Shown: one piece after another, positions 11,722 to 17,387 of the stretch
How positions within the stretch are numbered: the first letter of the stretch is position 1
Layout of the letters: the number at the start of each line of letters is the position of its first letter
Assembly (NCBI GenBank): GCA_028276145.1
Contig: JAPYWX010000012.1
Location: 1 to 17,387, forward strand
Source of the DNA: Spirochaetota bacterium
GTDB taxonomy: Bacteria > Spirochaetota > Brevinematia > DTOW01
Length of the DNA: 17,387 nucleotides
Direction: 5' to 3'
Notes under the pieces: model-generated
The model's input: the letters and a program-made list of their open reading frames with translations, nothing else
The model's database searches: none
Told to the model about the DNA's origin: nothing
Translations under genes and position numbers: made by a program

Positions 11722-14139
11722 TTAGAATAGTCCCTGTATAGAGAAGACAAACTGCCAGTTTTCAAAGAATTTATCTGAACCGAACAATTTAAGTTGATTG
11801 TCCTGTACTCTAACCTGCCTAGCTAAGTACATCCTTATAGGTAGAGACGGAATATTTATCATGACTCCAAATCCAAAGCTTCCGTAGTACTTAGAAGGTT
11901 CAGTTGTATAGTCTACTAACTCACTAAACACTGCACCATAGTCAGCAAAAGTAGCTCCCCAAAGGAAATTTTCGTAAATAGGAAATCTCAATTCAGCTGA
12001 ATAGAAGGATTTAGCTATTCCTCTCAAACCATACCCCTGCCACCCTCTGAGTTCATAATAACCGTCAAACCAGAATAAATCAGAAGTTTCCCTCTCAAAT
12101 ACTCCATTGAACTGAGGTAGCATAACACCATGTGTTGTATAGAAAACACCCACCAACTTATAATTTTCAGTTATCGGTATACCCTGATAGAATGAAAAGT
12201 TACCACTCAGCCTTATAAACTGGAAGAATCCACCAATAAGATGCCCCACATAGTCAATAGAAACAGAAGAATAAACACCTTTAGTAGGAACTAAAGGATG
12301 GTCCCTACTATCAACCGAAGCATTTAAATTAATAGTACTCTTTATTTTCCCTCCTTGCTCCCACGAAGTCAACGCAAGTTCTTTATTCAAACCATCATCC
12401 AAAGCATTATTAAAGTTCTGGTCATGGTTTATCAAATCATATATTGAGTATCCTACACCAACAGAATAATAACTCCAAAGCCTCCTGGAAACACTCAAAC
12501 CAAAACCTATTCTTGTCTGCCAATACTGCCCATTTGTACTCTCAGCAATACCATTTTTGTCTTCATCAACAAGTATATTCTGAATTAGTGAGTTATAGAA
12601 ATAAACTGAAGTAGTAAGCGAATACTTTGAGTTGAATAGATAAGGCTCAGTGAAAGAAACACTGACTGACTGCAGGTACTGCCCTATTTCTAATTTCCCT
12701 TGTATTTTCTTACCAGTACCAAAAAGATTTACATGTGATATACTTCCATTTGCAGAAAAGCCACTCACGGAACCATAACCTGCACCAAGAGATATTATCC
12801 CCCCCTTACCTTCTTTTACCTTGAACACTAAATCCATTATCCCTTCAGCATCACCTTCCTTTACTTCCCACTCAACCTTATCAAAAAACTGCGTCATATT
12901 GAGTTTTTCAACACTTCTTTGAAGCTTGTAAATACTAAAAAGCTCACCTTCTTCTATTTCTAGCTCTCTTCTTATAACATATTCTTTGGTATAAGTATTA
13001 CCAACAATAAATATATTCCCAACATGTCCAGTATCACCTTCGTATATGCTAACCTCAACATCAACAAAGTTATTTTCAGTATCTTTCTTCAAATCCTTTT
13101 GCACCCTGGCAAACACATATCCCCTATCCCAATACTTTCTGTTTACAGAGTATAACCACTTATCGACTTGATCCATCGCAAACGAGTCACCTTTGATTAA
13201 AGGGAAACTCTTTAATAGCTCACCCTTAGTAAAAATCTTTGTATCACTTACAATTTTAACATCGTTGAAATAATACTTCTTGCCCTCATAAATGTATATT
13301 ATTATGAAAACATGCTTTTCTTTTATCTTCTCAGCTCCACCTTTATCCTTAGTGTTTTTCTCAACAACATTAGTTGTTGTTACTTTATTTGACAGAACTT
13401 TAGCATCTATAAAACCTTTCATCTGGTAGTAATAGGCAATCTTCTCCAAATCCTTTGAGAATTTGTCAGAATCAAAATAACCCCTAGAGATAGGCAGGAA
13501 AAGAAAAACATTTTCCTCCTTCGTTTCAATAATAGATTTCAGCTCCCCTTCATTGATATTTGAAACTCCTACAAATTTTATTGATTTGACTATACTCCTC
13601 GGTCCCTCATCTATATTAAATACCAAAACATTCTTATTTCCTTCTTTGGTAAAAGTAGGCGTAACTGCTACCTCTAAAAACCCTTCCTGTCTGTACTTTT
13701 CCTTTATAGCGGCAATACTAGCAAGTACCTTATAGGTAGAGATGTAATCTCCCTTTGTAATTGTAATAACTTCCTTAAGGTCATCACTCCTAACCTCATT
13801 ATTTCCTGAAAACTTCACATCATCAACAATTGACGATTCAGTACCAACTATGTAAATATCCACGAGTTTCTTAGAAGCATCAACAATTTCATACTCTATC
13901 TTAAAATCATAAAAAATCCCAAGAGAATCAATGTTCTTAGTAGTCTGTATTACTTTTTCAGACTCTATAGGTTCTCCCTCTTTGATAGCCAGTACCTCTT
14001 TAACTACGTCCTGAGCTGCTTTACTAACACCTTCAAAGACTATCTTCCTCACCTTGAAACCTTCTATATCCTTCCAATCACCAAAAGACAAACTAGAAAA
14101 AAGTAAAATCAGAACCAAAAAGAAAAATATTTTTTTCAT
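11722..14139 (-). CDS. bamA: Outer membrane protein assembly factor BamA
   Basis: BamA (805 aa) is the Omp85-family core of the machine that folds and inserts beta-barrel proteins into the outer membrane. A signal peptide (about 1-20, ending SLSFG) is followed by a series of POTRA domains (about 25-440, room for five, with a Lys-rich insertion near 250-280) and a 16-strand-type barrel (about 450-805). The conserved loop-6 arginine appears in LRGW (697-700), and the chain ends in phenylalanine (SIQGLF), the usual outer-membrane sorting signal. A GAGGGGAG ribosome site precedes the ATG closely. It is the last gene of an operon behind a bactofilin and an LptA-like gene, 13 bases after the latter, which places outer-membrane protein and lipid assembly under one promoter. 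Confidence 0.95.
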   Translation of the reverse strand: MKKIFFFLVLILLFSSLSFGDWKDIEGFKVRKIVFEGVSKAAQDVVKEVLAIKEGEPIESEKVIQTTKNIDSLGIFYDFKIEYEIVDASKKLVDIYIVGTESSIVDDVKFSGNNEVRSDDLKEVITITKGDYISTYKVLASIAAIKEKYRQEGFLEVAVTPTFTKEGNKNVLVFNIDEGPRSIVKSIKFVGVSNINEGELKSIIETKEENVFLFLPISRGYFDSDKFSKDLEKIAYYYQMKGFIDAKVLSNKVTTTNVVEKNTKDKGGAEKIKEKHVFIIIYIYEGKKYYFNDVKIVSDTKIFTKGELLKSFPLIKGDSFAMDQVDKWLYSVNRKYWDRGYVFARVQKDLKKDTENNFVDVEVSIYEGDTGHVGNIFIVGNTYTKEYVIRRELEIEEGELFSIYKLQRSVEKLNMTQFFDKVEWEVKEGDAEGIMDLVFKVKEGKGGIISLGAGYGSVSGFSANGSISHVNLFGTGKKIQGKLEIGQYLQSVSVSFTEPYLFNSKYSLTTSVYFYNSLIQNILVDEDKNGIAESTNGQYWQTRIGFGLSVSRRLWSYYSVGVGYSIYDLINHDQNFNNALDDGLNKELALTSWEQGGKIKSTINLNASVDSRDHPLVPTKGVYSSVSIDYVGHLIGGFFQFIRLSGNFSFYQGIPITENYKLVGVFYTTHGVMLPQFNGVFERETSDLFWFDGYYELRGWQGYGLRGIAKSFYSAELRFPIYENFLWGATFADYGAVFSELVDYTTEPSKYYGSFGFGVMINIPSLPIRMYLARQVRVQDNQLKLFGSDKFFENWQFVFSIQGLF

Positions 14140-14152
14140 ACTCCCCTCTAAA

Positions 14153-15160
14153 TTACCTTATAACCTTTACATTACCCTTTGCGGTAGAAGATACCATCTC
14201 ATTGTTCTCATCCATAACAACCTCTAACACATCACACTCAAGAGTAGTATCCTCTTTTTTGTTCTTATAGAAAATTCTCTTATCCTTTGTGCCATTAAAT
14301 GTATAGAATGTCAACTTTTGGTTAGTCGAAGATGTAGAATTAGAAATTACTGCAAATAGATAAAACGCTTCAACATAAAGATCTTTTCCATCAACTACTA
14401 CATTAGTTATCATAGTGAAGTTATCTATCTCGTTAGTATTCCTGAAATTAGCTACCAAACTTTGGGATTTTGCAACTATATTCTTTGATTCAGAAACAAC
14501 ATTACCGTATGCTATGTAATTTGAAACAAAATTACTGTTGACGGTGGCGAAAGCAATATCACTACTCACATTCAGATTAGTTGAGAATATCTTGACATTC
14601 CCAAACATCTTAGAGAGATTGCTCTTAGATATATACTCAACCCTATCTGCGTAAGCCCTAAAGTTCTCATTAGTAACAAATGCGTTAGTCTCAATCCTAA
14701 CCTTATCCTCGTTGACATTCATGAAAACCTTTTCACCACCAACATACATATTCTCATTAGATATGTACATCCTTGGAGCCAAAGAAAATATTACATCTCC
14801 CGTATTACCATACAATTCTGAATATCCCGAAGTTATCTCTATGTTTTTTTCAAAGTTTTTGAATACAACATTTCCTTCGGAAATGACAAAGTTTTTATCC
14901 TGGAAGTACTTTATTGTGTCTGCCTCTATGTAGTTTGAACCTTGCGTAGCCACTGGCCTCTTACCTTCAGCACTCAGAAACACAGTATAGCCTTTTTCAA
15001 ATTTAGCTTTTGGCCCTTTAACAACTATCTTTAAAGGTTTAACTTTTTGGCCACTTTTCTTACCTTCACTAGCTCCGTATGAAATATGCGGTAAGGCAAA
15101 AACAACGAAAATAAAAGAGAAAACCAAAACAATTCTGGCTATTCCTGAAAACTTAGCCAT
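14153..15160 (-). CDS. LptA/OstA-like periplasmic protein
   Basis: This 335-aa protein belongs, on pattern, to the OstA/LptA fold group, in which stacked beta strands form a groove carrying lipopolysaccharide-type lipids across the periplasm. The start chosen is the ATG at 15158-15160: it gives a clean signal peptide (about 1-30, ending ISYGA), has a GGTGGGGG ribosome site and overlaps the bactofilin stop by eight bases. An in-frame ATG 60 bases further upstream would put about 20 unusual residues before the signal. The LptA-like repeats IEADTIKYF..FVISEGNVVF (about 78-100), a second strand block with RAYADRVEYISK and FGNVKIF, and a third near IAYGNVVSESKNIVAKSQSL are visible. It is longer than E. 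coli LptA (185 aa), so it may form more of the bridge. Whether the organism makes LPS is not shown here. Confidence 0.75.
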   Translation of the reverse strand: MAKFSGIARIVLVFSFIFVVFALPHISYGASEGKKSGQKVKPLKIVVKGPKAKFEKGYTVFLSAEGKRPVATQGSNYIEADTIKYFQDKNFVISEGNVVFKNFEKNIEITSGYSELYGNTGDVIFSLAPRMYISNENMYVGGEKVFMNVNEDKVRIETNAFVTNENFRAYADRVEYISKSNLSKMFGNVKIFSTNLNVSSDIAFATVNSNFVSNYIAYGNVVSESKNIVAKSQSLVANFRNTNEIDNFTMITNVVVDGKDLYVEAFYLFAVISNSTSSTNQKLTFYTFNGTKDKRIFYKNKKEDTTLECDVLEVVMDENNEMVSSTAKGNVKVIR

Positions 15161-15536
15161 GCTTGACCCCCACCTCTTCATAATCTTCAAAGGTATCACA
15201 TTCACCTTCAAACTTAACATTATCTTCCATCCTAAATATAGGTGCCCTTATAGAACCTATAACCTCAGCCCCACTGAATAGTTCCACCTTCTTCGAAGCG
15301 GAAATATTACCAAAGACCTTACCAGCTATCATAATTACTCCTGCCTTTATATCACCCCTCACTGTAGAAGTATGAGACACTATCAAAAAACCATTATCAG
15401 AGTAAACATTCCCATCTAGATTCCCATCTATCCTCAAAGATGTTGAGAAATGTAAATCTCCTTTCAGATAAACATCTTTTTTACACCATGTCTTTACAAT
15501 AAAGTCATCAATGCTATAAGGAATTTTAAGCACCAT
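15153..15536 (-). CDS. Bactofilin
   Basis: A 127-aa polymer-forming cytoskeletal protein (DUF583). Bactofilins assemble without nucleotides into filaments or patches, often at the inner membrane, and help place cell-wall or morphogenesis enzymes. The central region (about 20-112) has the short repeated pattern of a right-handed beta helix: DGNLDGNVYS, STVRGDIKAG, GKVFGNISAS, AEVIGSIRAP, each turn with a glycine before a branched residue, ending in the usual KFEGEC. The ends are short and non-repetitive. GGAGGT five bases before the ATG supports the start. It lies 12 bases after the TPR gene, and its last codons overlap the start of the LptA-like gene. Confidence 0.92.
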   Translation of the reverse strand: MVLKIPYSIDDFIVKTWCKKDVYLKGDLHFSTSLRIDGNLDGNVYSDNGFLIVSHTSTVRGDIKAGVIMIAGKVFGNISASKKVELFSGAEVIGSIRAPIFRMEDNVKFEGECDTFEDYEEVGVKHG

Positions 15537-15548
15537 ACCAAACCTCCA

Positions 15549-15773
15549 CTACTTACTTTTCATCTCAAAAACACCATCCCAATCAGGAGGTGGCGGATTA
15601 TTTATATACTCTTGACATCTCTCAAGGTAAACCTTCGAAGGTCCATCATTCGGATCTATTTGAAGGCATCTACTGAAGTATTCATAAGCCTCTTTAAAAT
15701 TTCTACTCATATACAAACTCAAACCCTTCTTGTACAAAACCAACAACCTAAGCTTATCTTCCAAACTAACCAT
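15549..15773 (-). CDS. Mini TPR protein with adenylyl-cyclase-like C-terminal tail
   Basis: A 74-aa protein made of a short N-terminal helix, one TPR unit (about residues 14-47; ALGxA-type pattern in NFKEAYEYFSRCLQIDPND) and a tail NPPPPDWDGVFEMKSK (59-74). From memory, a PPPxWDGVxxxxxK tail after TPRs is common at the C-terminus of class III adenylyl/guanylyl cyclases, notably in spirochaetes; here it stands alone with no cyclase domain. It may be an adaptor or a relic. It opens the bactofilin > LptA-like > BamA operon, directly behind a near-consensus promoter. An AGGGTAGAG stretch upstream can serve as ribosome site. Confidence 0.75.
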   Translation of the reverse strand: MVSLEDKLRLLVLYKKGLSLYMSRNFKEAYEYFSRCLQIDPNDGPSKVYLERCQEYINNPPPPDWDGVFEMKSK

Positions 15774-15791
15774 ATAACTCTACCCTGTATT

Positions 15792-15820
15792 ATTATAATT
15801 CTACTAGCTACTTTTTTCAA
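15792..15820 (-). promoter_or_regulatory. Sigma-70-type promoter for envelope operon
   Basis: On the minus strand TTGAAA (15815-15820), a 17-nt spacer and a perfect TATAAT (15792-15797) are the same elements and spacing as the mnmG promoter. Transcription would begin near 15785, about 12 nt before the TPR gene start, and could serve TPR, bactofilin, LptA-like and bamA. Confidence 0.8.
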
Positions 15821-15887
15821 AATTTAATGCTTGCAGCACTTAAAGCAATTTATTAACTTTTGACGGTCACCCTCGAAGCTTCAAAAT

Positions 15888-15901
15888 GTGCTTTTTAGCA
15901 C
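15888..15901. repeat. GTGCT-TTTT-AGCAC palindrome
   Basis: A perfect single copy of the family, extended by two further pairs (AT/AT, 15886-15903). It lies just 20 bp from the GAGAC array, so both palindrome families share this gap. Confidence 0.75.
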
Positions 15902-15920
15902 ATCTTTATTTAAGTATTAT

Positions 15921-15982
15921 AGACGATGTCTCTCTGAGACGCTGTCTCTCTGAGACGATGTCTCTCTGAGACGATGTCTCTT
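15921..15982. repeat. 16-bp tandem array of GAGAC-GAT-GTCTC palindromes
   Basis: The unit agacgatgtctctctg repeats at 15921, 15937, 15953 and 15969. The second copy has one change (GAT to GCT) and the fourth is incomplete. Each unit is a 5-bp-arm palindrome with a 3-nt centre and a TCT spacer, giving the same 16-bp period as the unrelated GTGCT arrays. Confidence 0.92.
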
Positions 15983-16072
15983 CCCATAAAACAAGGGCAG
16001 TGCTTAAAGTATCTTATTACTAAGCATTGAAAAGTTTATCTAATATAAGGTTCTTACTTATTTAAAGACTAC

Positions 16073-16091
16073 AGAGATGCTATGCCTCTCT
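16073..16091 (-). terminator. GAGAG hairpin downstream of ispF
   Basis: The sequence agagatgctatgcctctct folds with seven pairs and one T/C mismatch around TAT, 35 bases beyond the ispF stop. It is a worn copy of the hairpin at 8846-8870. In the ispF direction only a weak T-containing stretch follows, so intrinsic termination is uncertain. Confidence 0.45.
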
Positions 16092-16126
16092 ATAAATAAA
16101 AATGTACAACAGTTATAAGGCACTCC

Positions 16127-16606
16127 TTAAGTATTCATCTTCACTAGCACATTCACTATTGCAGCACAAGCTTCATTTGTAAACATAACTCCTTCAGAAG
16201 TTTTTGCCTTAATGGATATATTTTCTTTTTCAATACCAATTATTCTTGACAAGTTCTCTCTAATCGCCTCAATATGAGGCGATAGCTTAGGTTTATCAAC
16301 TATCACAGTAGCATCTAAGTTTTCTAATGAGAAACCTTTCTCTTTGAGCCATTCTAGCACTTTTTTTAGTATCACTGTACTATCTATACCCTCTGTTTCT
16401 TCTGATGTATCAGGGAAATGGAAGCCGATATCTCTCATAGCCATTACTCCGAGAATGGCATCAACTATAGCATGTATAAGCACATCTCCATCTGAGTGTG
16501 CCAAAGCCCCCTTCTCGTAAGGAATTTCTACACCACCTAGTACTAATCTCCTACCCTCGACTAGTTTATGTACATCAAAACCTTGTCCTACTCTATAGTT
16601 ACTCAT
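16127..16606 (-). CDS. ispF: 2-C-methyl-D-erythritol 2,4-cyclodiphosphate synthase
   Basis: IspF (159 aa, normal length) is the cyclising step of the MEP isoprenoid pathway, turning CDP-methylerythritol 2-phosphate into the 2,4-cyclodiphosphate and CMP; it acts as a trimer with zinc. Zinc ligands D11, H13 and H45 lie in GFDVH and AHSDGDVLIH, DIGFHFPDT (59-67) follows, and the catalytic T136 and E138 are in KAKTSE. The C-terminal loop usually reading FTGRGEGIA, whose arginine helps bind CDP, is two residues shorter here (FTNEACAAI, 142-150) and lacks that arginine. The start overlaps the leuA stop (ATGA, 16603-16606), so translation is probably coupled. The pairing with leuA is unusual; ispD is not in the window. 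Confidence 0.94.
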   Translation of the reverse strand: MSNYRVGQGFDVHKLVEGRRLVLGGVEIPYEKGALAHSDGDVLIHAIVDAILGVMAMRDIGFHFPDTSEETEGIDSTVILKKVLEWLKEKGFSLENLDATVIVDKPKLSPHIEAIRENLSRIIGIEKENISIKAKTSEGVMFTNEACAAIVNVLVKMNT

Positions 16607-17387
16607 TGAGACTTTTTAGAATGGTATATCACCTTGTTTATAGCATTGAGATATGCTTTAGTGCTAGCAACAATTATATCTGTGTCCGTACCATGTCCTG
16701 AGTAAGAAGATCCATCTGTATGCACTGAAAGGCTAACTTCACCGATTGCGTCCTTACCGGATGTAACAGCAGTTATACTAAAGTCCTCTAGCCTTATATT
16801 CTTAAGAGCAACTATTCTATCAATTGCTTTAAACACAGCGTCTACAGGACCATTCCCCGTAGCGGATTCAACATACTCTTTCTTTCCTTTTCTCAATACA
16901 ACGGTTGCAGTAGGTATTGCCTTATCACCCGACATTATCTGGACACTCTTTAATGTAAAGAATTCTAGTTCTTCGTTAGACTCTCCTAAAAACAGAGCTA
17001 TTAAGTCCTCTTCGTAAACATTCTTCTTTTTATCAGCTAACTCTAGAAATTTCTCATACATCTTTTCGAATTCTTCTTCACTAGAATATCTTATACCTAA
17101 CTCATTTAACTTAACTTTAAGAGCATGCCTGCCGGAGTGCCTACCCAAAATTATTTCGGAAGATGACCTACCAATCATCTCAGGTTTCATTATCTCGTAT
17201 GTTTCTCTGTACTTAAGCACACCATCCTGGTGTATTCCTGACTCATGAGCAAACACATTTCTACCTACGATAGGCTTATTGTAAGCTATGGGCAAACCAG
17301 TTATAGACCTCAGTAATTTACTTGTCCTATATATTTCTTTAGTGTTTATCCCTACTTCAAACGGGTATATATCATTTCTTACGATTA
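16603..17387 (-). CDS. leuA: 2-isopropylmalate synthase, 5' end beyond window
   Basis: The C-terminal 260 residues of LeuA, which condenses acetyl-CoA with 2-ketoisovalerate in the first step of leucine synthesis. The frame stays open to the window edge, reading back through TKEIYRTSKLLRSITGLPIA, so the gene is cut by the window, not truncated. Visible parts are the end of the catalytic barrel with NVFAHESGIHQDG, the linker with TYEIMKPEMIG and LGRHSGRHALK, and the C-terminal regulatory domain, in which leucine feedback inhibits most LeuA enzymes (ATGNGPVDAVFKAID, then GKDAIGEVSLSV and SGHGTDTDIIVAS). The AHESGIHQDG and HSGRHA forms favour LeuA over citramalate synthase, but the substrate pocket is outside the window. 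Its TGA overlaps the ispF ATG. Confidence 0.93.
   Translation of the reverse strand, partial: IVRNDIYPFEVGINTKEIYRTSKLLRSITGLPIAYNKPIVGRNVFAHESGIHQDGVLKYRETYEIMKPEMIGRSSSEIILGRHSGRHALKVKLNELGIRYSSEEEFEKMYEKFLELADKKKNVYEEDLIALFLGESNEELEFFTLKSVQIMSGDKAIPTATVVLRKGKKEYVESATGNGPVDAVFKAIDRIVALKNIRLEDFSITAVTSGKDAIGEVSLSVHTDGSSYSGHGTDTDIIVASTKAYLNAINKVIYHSKKSQ

Larger units (their letters stand above)
15774..16126. other. Intergenic region with second palindrome family
   Basis: This stretch between ispF and the TPR gene holds no gene. It contains the envelope-operon promoter (15792-15820), an AGCAC half-site (about 15836), one GTGCT palindrome (15888-15901), a 16-bp GAGAC array (15921-15982), degenerate GTGCT half-sites (about 15999-16027) and a GAGAG hairpin (16073-16091). 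Confidence 0.7.

Noticed and set aside
14153..15220. Longer start for the LptA-like protein at 15220
   Set aside because: It would add 20 residues before a good signal peptide and overlap the bactofilin gene by 68 bases, while the ATG at 15160 has its own ribosome site.
16498..16701. Plus-strand ORF over leuA/ispF junction
   Set aside because: It is antisense to two well-identified genes with no independent support.
16603..17295. leuA as a short 230-aa protein starting at 17295
   Set aside because: The codon there is TTG inside a conserved LeuA stretch, and the frame continues with recognisable LeuA sequence to the window edge.

Overview
The window is AT-rich DNA (roughly one-third G+C by eye) from a diderm bacterium. 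BamA, an LptA/OstA-like protein and a TonB-like protein point to an outer membrane. MnmG, RlmH, bL21, a trigger-factor-like chaperone, IspF (MEP isoprenoid pathway), TrpA and LeuA are chromosomal housekeeping genes. A SpoIIE-type phosphatase, a degenerate GHKL-ATPase-like protein, a 7-TM receptor with an MCP-like coiled coil, and a bactofilin next to a mini-TPR protein together resemble spirochaetes or their deep relatives. That placement is an inference with low confidence. I see no phage, transposase, tRNA, rRNA or CRISPR.

Layout. (1) 1-3042, minus strand: a membrane-anchored SpoIIE-type PP2C phosphatase, then after a repeat-filled gap of about 430 bp a small GHKL-ATPase-like protein, a possible partner-switching module. 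(2) 3159-4853, plus strand: the 7-TM/coiled-coil receptor, divergent from the phosphatase. (3) 8671 down to 4860, minus strand: a compact run trigger factor-like > rplU > trpA > SDR > tonB-like, with ATGA stop/start overlaps at rplU/trpA and trpA/SDR. (4) 9151-11689, plus strand: mnmG then rlmH, each with its own good promoter. (5) 15773 down to 11722, minus strand: an envelope operon TPR > bactofilin > LptA-like > BamA behind a near-consensus promoter. (6) 17387 down to 16127, minus strand: the 3' part of leuA overlapping ispF by ATGA.

The most unusual content is non-coding. The larger intergenic gaps are packed with short palindromes of two unrelated sequences but one architecture: 5-bp arms, 3-4 nt centre, 2-3 nt spacer, about 16 bp period. 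One family is GTGCT-N4-AGCAC (arrays at 8893-8987 and 11052-11097, singles elsewhere). The other is GAGAC-GAT-GTCTC (15921-15982). They are mixed with recurring GAGAGGC/GCCTCTC hairpins and a C-rich block that reads as a G-quadruplex motif on the minus strand (940-955 in full, 8823-8837 in part). The same modules recur in the same order at several sites, suggesting a composite intergenic repeat element of unknown function; one array supplies the stop codon of mnmG.
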